Positions 14,328 to 26,674 of a DNA stretch of 64,000 nucleotides are shown here, piece after piece. The stretch lies in the NCBI GenBank assembly GCA_013397865.1, contig VZTI01004400.1, forward strand, positions 1,940,223-2,004,222. Reading direction: 5' to 3'. A program made the position numbers and the translations under genes. The notes beneath the pieces were generated by a model that had not been told where the DNA came from, did no database searches, and was given only the letters and a program-made list of their open reading frames with translations. Each line of letters starts with the position of its first letter. The stretch's first letter is position 1. Origin of the DNA: Struthidea cinerea. Lineage: Eukaryota; Chordata; Aves; Passeriformes; Corcoracidae.

Positions 14328-16936
14328 TAAACCTCCATTCTTTCCAATACCTACTATTTACTCACGTAGATGGTCCCAGTTAGTTATCTGGGAGAGATGA
14401 GCCAGGGAAGAAGGTATATAACCAAGGAAAGGGGAAAGGTCTGCCAGAAAATTCTTTTTCTCGTCCCTGCAATGAACACACATAACACTAAGAAAATCTC
14501 CTAAGGAAAGGGGATTTTTTAACTCCTAAAGACAGTAAAGAGTAACTCTGCAAAAAAAACCCCAGGGAGACAAACCGCATGACTTCCAGCTGTTCAGTGC
14601 CTTCACCAATCTTTGAGACAGTTGTAAAGACAGAGAAGCCTTTTCACAAGGCAGCAGGACAAGGTCAATCTGCTTTAACCTGAGAGAATTGCTGACAACA
14701 GTAAATCAAGAGCAGAAAAGAATAATTAGAAGGGTCATTCCTGCAAGCTTTGCTGTTTGCTGTCACTGTCCAAATTTTTCATGTGATGTAGATGAGGACA
14801 CCTGATGTCCTTCTGCTTCTTTGAGGTCAACAGCCTTTAATCACCAGCAGCTGCATTTGGACCTGTTCTGATGGTTAATCTCCAAACTCCTTGAGAGGTC
14901 CATGTTATCCAGTTAATCCGTTTTGAACTTCATCCCTTGCAGGTGAGTAGAAGCCTTGCTTTTGTAGAAAAAGCTCTTATCTGCAACCATTCTTTCCTTT
15001 TATAGATATTTTTTCCTGTCCTCCAGGTGCAAAATACTCTGGGCATGGCTCCTGCCAACCCTTTATTCTAGTCTAGGTTTATTCTACTCTCCATATGCTC
15101 CTGCAGCACTGCATATTGATCAGCTGTTTCCTGGTAACAACTGTATTTTCTTATTCACATCAGCTGTGCTTTGCAGTTTGAAATGCCTTGTTTTCAGTGT
15201 ACACAACATGAGAAACAATAGCACAAATACAACCTTGTCAGCAGTTAGACTGTGGTATCCAAGGCATGATTAAAGGATACCCCTAGGCTAGAATGTTGGT
15301 TGGCAAAGGCTGAGTTGTCAGCCTCAGCCTTAAATACTAAGGAAAACTGCATCATCTGTGTACCACTGGAAGCCTAATTATACATCTCCTATACATTTGT
15401 CACAGCAAGAACCTTATCGCTAGGTTACAGTCAAGAAATAAAATTAAGAGGTTTAGTGACTTCTAGACCAGCAGTATTCAACTGATATCCCCACGTGGCA
15501 TTTGCAGCCCCACCAAGGGGCTCCTTGGAAAGTGGCATACTCTAGCCTGCTGTCCTTCCCAGGAGTGCCTCAAGACCAGGCTGGCTTTCCCAGCAGCTAT
15601 CCTGGCCGAAAGTGTGAGCAGTCAGTCAAGCAAGCCTAGATCCCTAGGCCTTTTTCTGTTTGTGTCTGGTTTAAAATATTTGTCTTTAAAAGGGATACTG
15701 GAAGCTTCTTCGCCCAGCTGACACCAGTTACTCACACTTGGGTGAGTTAGTTAAACATTCATATCAGCATTAAGGCAACAACAACATTACAATCTGCTTG
15801 TTTATCAGTATGCCTCATTAAAAGTAGGCAAATAATTATTTCCAAGGTTGTATTGCAGTCATTTACATACAAGGTGTGTTAATGCTACCAGAGAGAGCGC
15901 TCACATGGACCAGGCAAAGGAGCTGTCTGGAAGCCACACTGAGCCTGAGCAGAGTAACCAGGTCACACAGCAAGCCTACGCTTATCAGCGAGGGTGCTTT
16001 TGCTTCTGCTTGGGTGCCCGGGCAAACAGCCTGGCAAAGGCCTCACAGGCACCTGCCTCACTTGCTTCAGTGAGGTTGCTTGGCTTGCTTGGTGAGTTTT
16101 GACATATGTATGCTGTTCTTGAAGGCTACCTGGCTGAGAGGAACCTAAATAGTTCTGAATGCAAATTATCACCTTTAAATACCATTCCTGTGGTCCTTCC
16201 TTGAGAGGACTCAGAAACCTGAAGCAGCAGGTCTGTGATAGTGCCCAGAAAAATGAAGTTAGGAAAGCAATGCTGGCTTTGTTAACTTTCTCTGTGAATT
16301 CATAGCTAAGCAGATAGCTTAGAACATAGCCCAGGGAATTGGTGCCCTGCCCCACAGAAGTCCATATACTTTAGGAGCGAAGCCATGGACAAGCATGGAA
16401 ACCTTCTGCTATAGTTTCTTCTTACTGGGATACCAACTTTTTGCCATGAACACCATATGTAACCTGGATAGCTTATCACGGCCTTGACTTTAGTTGCCAG
16501 AACTGGGATGTCAGGGTGAGGGACTTCCTGCAGGAGCCTGGATACAGCCCTGCCCATGAAAGGCAAGGGCCAGGGACTTTGATGGAACTTGAATTTCCCC
16601 ATGTGCTTTCGCTCCTTCCTTTGTACGTCTAAATATGTTACCGATGGCAGGGTAACATATTTTAGAGTGTAGCTTAACTGAGAAATGAGAGTAACTGAAA
16701 CCTAACACCATCCTGTCTTCTCAGCTGACACCACACAGCAAGAAGAGCACCTAGCTCCTCTAAGAACATGGAAAATGTACATTCATGAATCCCCACATTC
16801 ATTAAAAATAACAGAATGGAAATGAGCAATAAATTATTTTACAGCATTACCACAACCTACAATTTAGGATGAAGTAAAAATGTTATCAAGGAAGACAAGT
16901 TCACACTGTCTTAAAATCTGGCTTAGGACCAGTGAC
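14328..16936. other. Intergenic stretch between two solo LTRs
   Basis: No exon, RNA gene or recognised repeat is seen. The moderately GC-rich part at about 15,880-16,090 gives overlapping open frames on both strands with no family resemblance. Confidence 0.55.
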
Positions 16937-16941
16937 CACAG

Positions 16942-17571
16942 TGTCCCAGTTTGGACAAATATGGAGGAAAATATCCTCTGATAGAAAGCAGGTTACAACC
17001 GCTCCTCCCCCACCAGGTTCTGGAAAAAAAAAAGAAATTTTCCTCGAAGGAAAATGAAAGAGATAAAAGCTATTTATTTAACAAACACACAGGAAAGGAA
17101 TAATAACGCTTGATGAAATCTCGTGCTGCGGAGAGAAAACCTGGGAAGATTTCGGAGTCCTTCTGTAGGTGTGGTCTCTCTCCTCCTTGGAGCTGGGTCA
17201 GCAAGGGCCCACTCCTGGGCCTCTGGGAAAAATTCTCCCGATGTGTTCAGATGTTGTTGAAAGAGTCCAGAAGAGAAGAAGAAAAACCAAAGTCCCAGGA
17301 AAAACAAAGTTCAACTCTCCGTCTCCTGCCGGGAAAAAAAGAAGAGCTGAAAGCTGGCTGAAAAACACCAAGGGTGTTTTTCCCCCCGCTTTTTGCTCTC
17401 GCTGCCACAGAAGCAGAGGAGTGTGTGTCAGTGTCCTTGAAACAACTGCTTTGAAAAGTTCGTTCATTTTTTTTTCTCTCTCCCCTCTCAGGCTCAGTTT
17501 AAAGGCACAGAAAAGATTGGTGGGCATAGAGTAACTATAGGGGATACACATCATAAAGTTACCCCAAGACA
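16942..17571 (-). mobile_element. Solo ERV LTR (5-bp duplication)
   Basis: This 630-bp element has plus-strand termini TGTCCCAG and CCCAAGACA, which form a short terminal inverted repeat. It is flanked by exact CACAG copies at 16,937-16,941 and 17,572-17,576. An AATAAA on the minus strand (17,073-17,078) sets its orientation. It resembles avian LTRs that end with a CTGGGACA terminus. No gag, pol or env sequence adjoins it. Confidence 0.83.
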
Positions 17572-17576
17572 CACAG

Positions 17577-19509
17577 TTATCTGGAAAAACAGTAATTGCT
17601 GTTAACATCTGTCACATGTTCCTCCTCTGAACTTTCTGCTCAGGGCACTTTTTTTAAGAGATGAGACAAATTTTTTCAACTGAACTTTGGTGCTATAGAG
17701 CCACTCACATGCTATGGAGTACCTTGACCCAGGGCACCCTTTGGGGGCCATTTTGAAGTAGAACAAATTTGTCTGCCCAGCTCTCTCCTTCCCCCGTATA
17801 GTCTCTGCAGGAAGTGGAGTGTCATGGCTGTTTTCCAGGCATCCCTCTACAGGGATTTAACTTCAAAGCTCCATGATTGGTAAGGAGTTCTCTCCACTAT
17901 TACCCCATAAGGATTAATAACAGTCAAAGGGTATTCAAACTCCATGGTGAATCCCTGGCCTTTGGAAACCCCTTATCACAGAGAGGGCTCAGATAAAGTG
18001 GGAGAGATTTCATATTTTGATTTTTGTATTCTGCACTGGGTATATCTTTGTATTAGAGGAAGATCTTCAGAGTGCAAACTGAAGGAAGCAGGTCAACTTG
18101 CCTCCCTATCACCAGCTACAGACAATAGGCTAGCCCATGGATGGTGTAGAAATTATGCCTACCTATGTCCTTGAGAACTCCTCTCACCACCTCAGGAATA
18201 AGCGTCTTCCATAATACTGTGGGAAAGGGCCTCAGTGCATTGACGTGTTTGGTAGTATGAAGAAGAGCAGGATAAGAGTATAAAAAGGCACTTGCTCAGA
18301 GGAGAAGAGTACTCTGTGGGTAGTGGGACTGAGGACACTTCCTCTGGCCTAATGAATTTCAACTTTATATTTTATGAAGAGCAGTTGCATTGTAACAGAT
18401 GGAATTTCTGGTGCTGAGGCTGATGCTGTCGCGTGGGGCTGTACAGCTTAAGCACATTGCTCTGAGTCCATCTTCTCACCCCAGCAGACAGGGCTCTCTG
18501 CACTGCTTTAGTTGTTTACTGAACCTTCCTGGTAGCAGCTCTGGTCAGGCTAAGGTTGAAGTTTTGAAGTGATGAACCATACGTGGCTGAAGGGAGTTTC
18601 TACCCCCTCACAGCTGCATGTGATTTTCCCCGCCCTGTGGTCAGCCAGATGTTGACAGCACCTACCACAGTCATCATCGGGCTTCAGCAAGTGTCTGAAA
18701 GTCTGGTAGGAAGAGGTTAAGAGAAAAAGAGTCCTCCCAGCCACACAACTATTTCTGTGCACGCACAGTGCCTGGCACGGCAGTGACCCTGATTTAATTT
18801 GGCCTCCCTGTGGCAGTACTTTTAAATGTCATTACTTTGAAAATAAGAATGTTGATGTTTAATGAACAGATGATCCCAGGCAAAACAGGATAGTAGATTT
18901 TATAAGCTAAGGGAAAGCTTTAAGGGAACAAGCCTGACATGAGTGTTTCTTCAGGGCAGAGGGTACTGGGACCTGCTGGGATCCCATGTGTCTGGTTTGC
19001 TTCTGCTCAGGTGGGTTTTCAAAACTGCCCAACAAACACACCTCTCAAGAGGATTTGCCTTTTTATGATCTTCACTTGAAATGAAGAACTCAGAGGAAAA
19101 AGAGATCCTGATGCCAAAAGGAAAGGGCCACCCACTCTGCAAAGGGCCATCAGTACAGTAGCCTGAGTGAGAACCACTGCAGCCCGAAAATGAGCTGTTG
19201 TCTATCCCAGTGGTGGCAGGATACATTCTTTGCTTAAAAATTTTAGTGGTCCTTTCTGTGATAAGAAAAATCCTTTTCTTATGTTACACTGTACACTGCA
19301 ATGAGTATATGAAGATAACTTTGAATAACTAGTTCTGTGGGACCGTGATACTATGTGATCCAAATCCTGTCTTTAATCCACCCTGCAACTGCACAGAAAC
19401 AATTCCAATCAGGCTAAACGCAGTGAAAGGATGCTTTTCATCTACATGTCATCACTTAGTCTTGCTATATTTTGTAGCTGTTTAATGCTTTGCACACTTT
19501 CTTTCAAAA
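17577..19509. other. Intergenic stretch, nothing recognised
   Basis: The sequence looks unique, between a solo LTR and the CR1 composite. No coding or RNA feature can be supported. Confidence 0.55.
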
Positions 19510-19761
19510 TGTTGGATGTGCTTATCCCTCTCCAGGCAGCTTTCCAGCCACTCTTTCCCAAGCCTGCAGCATTGCATGTGGCTGTTGTAACGCAAGTGCA
19601 GGACTTGTGTGTGTCTCGGTGGTGTAGACCATTTCTGCTTGGATTGTAGGTGCTTCATTCTGCTCCCCATCTTTGTCTTCCAGCTCAGGGGGCTGTGTAC
19701 CCCTAGGACAACTGCTCTTACTGTTAAACAGTGGGGTAAAGGAGGCATTAAGCACCTCTGG
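19510..19761 (-). mobile_element. CR1 LINE fragment, inverted, with internal deletion
   Basis: Read on the minus strand, this encodes a piece of the CR1 ORF2 linker upstream of the reverse transcriptase (EVLNASFTPLFN, then GTQPPELEDKDGEQNEAP). It then jumps at about 19,601-19,604 to a far more 3' segment equivalent to RLGAEWLESC. The reverse transcriptase core is missing between the two. It sits head to head with the plus-strand CR1. Confidence 0.82.
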
Positions 19762-20754
19762 AGTTAAATCCCGTTTGTGGCCAGTCACAAGCGGTGTCCC
19801 CCGAGGCTCTGCATTAGGGCCAGTCCTGTATGATATATCTATTGGTGATCTGACAAGGAGATCGAGCCCATCCTCAGTCATTTTGCAGAGGACACCAAGC
19901 TGGGCAGGTGTGTTGATCTGCTGGAGGGCAAGAAGGCTCTGCAGAGGATCTGGACAGGCTGGGTCAGTGGGCTGAGGCCAATCGTGTGAGGTTCAACAAG
20001 GCCGAGTGCTGGGTCCTGCCCTCGGGTCACAACAACCCCAGGCAGCACCACAGGCTGGGGGCAGAGTGGCTGGAAAGCTGCCAGTGGAAAAGGACCTGGG
20101 GTGCTGACTGGCAGTGGCTGAACATGAGCCAGAGTGTGCCCAGGTGGCCAAGGAGGCCAGTGGCATCCTGGCCTGTAGCAGGAATAGCGTGGCCAGCAGG
20201 AGCAGAGGATCATCCCTCTGTACTCAGTACTGGTGAGGCCTCACCTCAAATCCTGTGTTCGCTTTTGGGCCCCTAACAACAAAAAGGACATTGAGGTGCT
20301 GGAGTGTGTCCAGAGAAGGGCAACAGGGCTGGTGAAGGATCTGAATCACAAGTATTACAAGGAACAGCTGAGGGAGCTGGGGGTGTTTATCCTGGAGAAA
20401 AGGGGGCTCAGGAGCAGTACTTTTTTGCTACCTGCAACTACCCAATGGGAAGTTGAAGCAGGTGGGGGTTGGTCTCTCCTCCCAGGTAACAAGTGCCAGG
20501 ATGAGAGAAAATGCCCTCAGGTTGCACTAGGGGAGGTTTAGACTGGATATAAGGAAAAATTTCTTCACTGGAGGGATGGTCAACCGTTGGAACAAGCTGC
20601 CCAGGCAAGTGGTGGAGTCACCATCCCTGGAGGTGTTTAAAAGATGTGTGGATGTGGCACTTGAGGATGTGGTTTAGTGGTGGATTTGGCAGTGCTGGGT
20701 TAATGGTTGGACTCGACGATCATAAAGTTCTTTTCCAACCTAAAGGATTCTATG
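19762..20754 (+). mobile_element. CR1 LINE, 3' kilobase (reverse transcriptase to tail)
   Basis: This is a 5'-truncated CR1 retroposon. The decayed reverse transcriptase frame is visible as PVTSGVPRGSALGPVLYDI, then NKAECWVLPSGHNNP with RLGAEWLESC, then YKEQLRELGVFILEKRGL. It ends with the CR1 3' terminus 'TTTTCCAACCTAAAGGATTC' followed by TATG. The frame is broken, so the copy is dead. It abuts an inverted CR1 piece on its left. Confidence 0.92.
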
Positions 20755-23700
20755 GCTCTCTGTCATAATGTGGAATGCTGTCTCAAAAATTTTTTGCAAA
20801 GCTTTTTGCAAACTTCTCTACCAGCTCACCTTTGTGAGTCATGATAACCAGCAGCTGAGGGGCACATAGTATTTGCAAGTTCTTACTACAGAATTTCCCC
20901 TGAACTATAAAGCTCAAAACATATTTTGTAATTTGTTTTTTTCTTCTGGCCACACCCTGGGAGGAGTCACCAAACAAGGCTTTAAGAACTCAGGGCAGGG
21001 ATGTCTTTCCTCAGGTGTATTTATTCAGAAGCTGGCACAACAAGGTTTTCAAGTGTAATTTAATAGTCACTTGTTACTAATAATTACCACCTGTGCACTA
21101 ATCATTACGTAGGATAACTTTAACAGCTGGTTGGTCCAAAGGTGCTGGTAATGCCAGGCACTCTGTTTACTCAGGGACTCTGCCTGGCAGCCCTGTGGAG
21201 CTCCCTGGCCACGTGGCTGGCGGATGCATGCTGGCCAGTCCCGCAGCTGGGGAGAAGCTATGTCAAAGCCTTCTTCCCCTGCCAACAGCAGAAATTGGCT
21301 GCTGGAGCAGGCTGGACCAGACTCAGTGGCAGCCAGCTATTCCCAGCTTCGCAGTGGCTCCACAGTTCCAAACCATCGAAATTAAATGTCGGTCTGACTG
21401 AGTTGCTTACACCAGAAATGCTAAATTACAGTGTAAAGCAAACCTCCAGAAGACTTGAATTGCTTAGAGGGTAATTTTACTGTCTCTGGCATCCCATGCA
21501 TGCTTCCATCATGGTTTTCCTAGTAAGACATCCCTGTTGTTTTTTGTTTGATTGAAGGAATACATGCAAGCTCCAAATAAAATAAATATGCACATGCTTG
21601 GTTACTCTACAGAAATTCTGGCATTTAATCTGTGCATGTATGTTAATATATTTGCATACACATGGCCACTATGTGTAGCAATATGTGACTGATACATGTT
21701 GCCCCCAGAAATTTGGGATTGCCTGATTCTAGTTACAACTGCATTTTGGATTCCTGTCTGAGAAGCACTGCTGCACACCAAAGCTCTTACCAGCACTAAT
21801 GTCTCCTTGGTGCACAGGGCTTCAAGTTAGAGGCGAGGTGCTCTCAGCCCAAACTGTGCCTGCTGGAAGGTGTTCCAGAGCTAGGCAAGGCAGGCAAACC
21901 TGCAGGTTGTGGCTCTGTCCTCATACCAATGCGAGCAGAAATATTAATCTGTTTTAGCAAAACAGACTAAATAAGATAGGTAAGAAACCATGAAAAATTC
22001 TGGAGCGCCTGATTTATTTTGACACCACAGTAGGAGTAAAGCACATCTCGACTTTTCCACATGTGCTCCTAGACTACAAATTAGGAGTTCATCTACAGTG
22101 ATGCTTAAGGGTCTTCTGTAAAATATTTACTTGAAGTTCAATCAGTTATGAGCAACTGGAAGGTATTAACATGGCATTTGTAGCATGGAGTGAACACTCT
22201 AGCCCCAGTCAGAAAAGAGCTTAAGGCTCGTGCCACTGAGCTGTGATCTCTGGCCAGCCTGATAAAAGGTTTTTAACTTGTGTTGTGCCAAACAGTTGCT
22301 GAGCAGCCTCCGAGCCGGGGATGCAGCTCTAAGGCTGCTGCTGTGCCCCATTGATTCCCCATCACCCACAACCCCTTCGAGTGCACCTCCCTTCCCTGTC
22401 AGGCAAGCGGTGTTTGGGAGCGCTCTGGGCAAGAGCTTTGAGGGGAGCAGGATAAGCAGGTTAAAACAGTGAGCCTTGATAATTCTTCTCAAGCTCTCTA
22501 TTGGTTTAACACTGGCTCCCAGCGTTCATGCAGGGTGGGACAGGAGCAATGAAAACCTCCTGATCAAGACCCAATTCTGCACCTGCTGTAATTACCTGAA
22601 CAAATCTCCTGGCTTTCACTGCTTCTTTTTCTCTGGTTATGAATAAAACAGATCCTTGTTATGGCTGCTAAGCATAACTGCCCTAAACACAGTTTTGTTA
22701 TCCTTCAGCATCATTTACAAATAGGAAATAAAGTGCCTATTCTTACAGGAGAGAAGCACAGAAAAAATGGAGGGGGATGAGAAGGGACTCTCTGTGTCCT
22801 TGGAAATTAGGCTGAGGATGGAATACAGGGATTCCCTCACTGGTGGGAGACTGGCATGTTAGACTGACATGAGGGAAGAGCCTGACTTGGCAGAGGCTGG
22901 GCCCTGTGAGATTCCAGCTTTGTGCTAACTCCAGGTCTGGCTGGGAGATGTTCAGCCAGGTGCCATGGGCTGGAGGTACAAATGTCAGCTGGCACTGTAG
23001 TTAAAATCATACAAACATCACCCCTGCACAGAAAATTTCTATGTTCCTATTAGCAAACAGTGCGTGGTGCTGGTGAAATAAAGGTTTAAGACAAGCTTAA
23101 GCTGATACTTAGAAGATGTTATGGGCCATATCCTCCTTGGAAAGAGCTGCACTCCGACAGATGCAACAAAAACTCTGCTTTTCTTTATTCAAAGAAAAAC
23201 CCAGAAAAAAATCCTTGGAAAGTTATGGAAAGCTCTATGAGCCCCATAGGCCAGAAGTCTGACTACAGTTAAATATACTGCATTTAACCGTAATTGCAGA
23301 TCATAAAGGGATGCCTGTGCAGCCCACTGCAGGCACAGCAACAAAGAGAAAATGTCCCAGAGTCTGTGCACACCAGCCTGGGTGCTGTGGGCGTGTGTTC
23401 TGCAGGTGGCATTTTCAGCCCATGTTCCTCTGTGTTGTTTTGTGTGTTCACTTTGGCAAAACCTTTAATTTGTGCATGAAATGGCCATTTCCTTGAATGC
23501 CATGAGGCAGTTGAATCTAATTTTCTAATTTGTAGTTTCAAATGCTTGTTTGCATGAGGAGTCATGTCTGTGGGCAAGGGGACTCAACCACGCAAGCACA
23601 GACCGCTGCACATCTGCACTGTGGGATTTGAGAAGCACCAGCAAAACAACAAACCTCAAGACAAGGCTTCAGAAAATAGTGTGACCTTTAAATGGCAATA

Positions 23701-26621
23701 TTAGTAATAGAAAAAATAAAGGGAAGGAAAGAGAAGTCATTTAATTCAAGTGGATTTTCAAATATAATGTAGCTAATTTATAGTTAATTTCATTTAATGT
23801 TAATTTTAATTAGCTCACATCTGTTGCAGATATCCACCGGACTGATTTAACCTGTGAACTGGGGCTGCATTTCCTTGCAGTCCTTTACATCAGTTACAAA
23901 ACCCTACCACACTATGCTACACACGTAGTTGCTTCCTTTGGAAAGGAGCAGGGAGAGGATGAACTATGCAGAATGGACACTCGTCGCATTGCTGAATGTA
24001 CAGCAAAAAAGACTTAGAGTTTCTGTGCTGACAAGGAAACAGCTCTGACATAAACAAGATAGAGCCTACCCAGAGCTATAATTTGTCTTAATATTGGCCC
24101 ATACAAAATTTTCTGTAGAAATGAAGATGTGAAAATACTCCTGGAAGTTCTGGCTGCAATTTAGAAGATCACTGACCACTGGTCTCTGTTCCTTCATTTC
24201 TTGTACACTTGTGACTGGCTGAAGTCTGCTTTTTACATTGGTTTGTGGCAAGTGAATTTTAAGACTGTGAAATAGTCCCCACTGGAAAATTACACTGAGA
24301 ACTCAAAAAAGGGAGACTAAGATGATATTTTGAAGCCGGTTTAGATTTTTCAAAGCTGATGTTCTGCAATGTGATGATTTTATATGGATGTAGTATTGCA
24401 ATTTACAGGAGTGTTAGAAGAACTGAGATCTGGATGCAGTGAGTACCCTTAATACAACTCTCAAATGGAATGTGCAGCAATTTAAATTAATGAATCACTA
24501 ATTTCCTGCTCTTTCAAAGAACTCCCTTTACTGCAACAAGACTCACAGAAACACATGGACACATGCCTGGTTACTTAGTGGTGTGGCCTAAAAGTCTCTA
24601 ACAGGACTGTTAAACTAAGCAAGAACAAATATCTGATGCATTTCTACCAGTGATGGGCTTTGTTATCTGTGCAGCCAAGTGCTGCATTTCATATGCACTC
24701 CTGTTTCAAAGCAGGGCACCTATGGCAGACTTACATGGCCCTTAGAGGGAAGGCTTTGACATTTAAGAGATTTCCATTTCTCCCTAGACTGAAATCTAAG
24801 CCTGACAGACTCATGGGCTAAATTAATTCCTTAAGCCTTTGGCCCAGTGATAAAACTTATCTGAAGCAGAAAATGGAAATGTACAGTGTGCTTTATAGAG
24901 CTGATCAAAGATCCCCCAGAAAGTGCTGAAGCAATCAGAAATGAATGATCTGCTCCCATGGATAGGAAAAGTGGATGTTTTAATTGCATCAGTTATTCAC
25001 TACCAATTATTTGTGAGAAGTCTTTTATGTCTGGGTGGTTGGGGAGCCTATCTATGCATGTTAAAATCAGCTGAGTTTCCTATTATTTTTCTGTGAACAC
25101 CAAGTTAGCTGTGCTGGTGGTTCAAATCAGAGATGGAGGAGCCAGCCGAAGTTTGGAGCTGGCAGCTACTGTGTGTCTCCTTCCCTACTCCAAAGAAATT
25201 ACTGGTGTGGTAGAACACTGATCCTTACTGAGATGGTCTTTAAAAAGAGGAAAAACAGGCAGTCTCCTGAGGGAGACAATGTACAGACAGGTACTGTATT
25301 TTACATACTAACTCATCATTATGCAGCAGAAGATAACACACACAGAGGATGCCAACACAAGCAATTTCTTTTTTTTATTTTTCCACTGAGGTAAGAAACA
25401 TCTTTGTCACTGACTAATCCATCAGCCTTTTCACATCCGTTTCTACCCACACATGATGTGGTTTTGGGGACCTGTGTTTTTGTTAAACCATTCATTGCTG
25501 CTGAAGAAAAGCAGTGCCCACCAAGTTAACAGGAAGGGAGCTCATCTCTCAGTGCTTCTCCACCCTGTAGGGACCCCGTGTAGCTCCTATGCTGCTGGAT
25601 GGCTTTAAATTGCTCAGGAGGGGAGTTCATAGTCTGGGTCATTGCGTTTGGTGTGTCCCTTACAGACCTGAGGCTGAATTTCCTCTTAGTTAACATTAAT
25701 GTGCTTGCATGTGTTGACACGAGGACAAGATTTGACCTGGGAAACGTCCAAGTAAGCTACCTGAAAGGGTGAATGTTGGTGTTGATCAATCAGCCAGCTT
25801 GATGGCACCGTTGGCCACAGGTGAACCTGAGATATTTATGTGACATCTGGGAACAGTCCCTGCTTGGGGGCTGCTGTGCCTGGCAGGGACCGTCTGCATC
25901 ATTCCACATGGAGCTGATTCCTACAGCACATCCTACCCTATGAAACAGCCTGGACAGACCCGGTATCTCCAGAGAAAGCAAGACATCCTTTTCCCAAGCT
26001 GTTTCCTGAAATAACCTGTATTTCCTGCGATGCTGCTCTCAGCCTGCTGTGGCTGGCATGAGGAGCTGTTATCACACGTAACCCAGGTCTGAACCCCAAA
26101 TCCCCCCAAGACGCAGTTGCCACGCAGTGATTTAAGACTCCTTAAGCAGAGCAGGAAGAGATCAGAAAAACAGGGAAGCCTATTTGCAAAGCTAAAGAAA
26201 GACATCGTGTAGCTGAGGCAGGAAAAGCAACAGCTGAGCAGCACCCGGAGGCGCTGCCAGGCACAGGCACAGGACAAGTAAAGTGACAAAAAGTCCCAAG
26301 AGCGGAGGAGCTCTGAACATCTGCAAACACTTTAAGGCTTGTCAGCCCTGCCAGGTGCCCCTGACCAAGGGATGTCCTTCCAACACAGTGGGAGGATCCA
26401 GGGAGAGCGGCTATATATAACAGCTCTGCCTCAGTGCTACCTATTGTCACTAAAACTTCTCCACAAAGTTATGAGACTTTGTCTCAGTTTCTGCTTCCTT
26501 CCCAAATTTATCACTTTGGGAGAACTACTGATACTGTCCTGTGCCTAAGTGATACATGTTTTTGTGTGTTTGCTGTGGCATTAGAACTGAATTGTAATGA
26601 TTTTTGTTTTGATGAAAAGCT
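20755..26621. other. Intergenic stretch with an AT-rich TAAT cluster
   Basis: No exon is recognised. The notable part is about 23,750-23,813, where seven TAAT cores are packed into some 65 bp of AT-rich sequence. The rest is ordinary. Confidence 0.5.
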
Positions 26622-26674
26622 GCAGTTGGACTTGATCATTTGAAAGGTCTTTTCCAACCTAAATTATTCTATGA
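26622..26674 (+). mobile_element. CR1 LINE 3' tail fragment
   Basis: A short terminal piece of CR1 ends in the signature GGTCTTTTCCAACCTAAATT followed by ATTCTATGATG. Only about 50 bp is recognisable. Confidence 0.75.
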
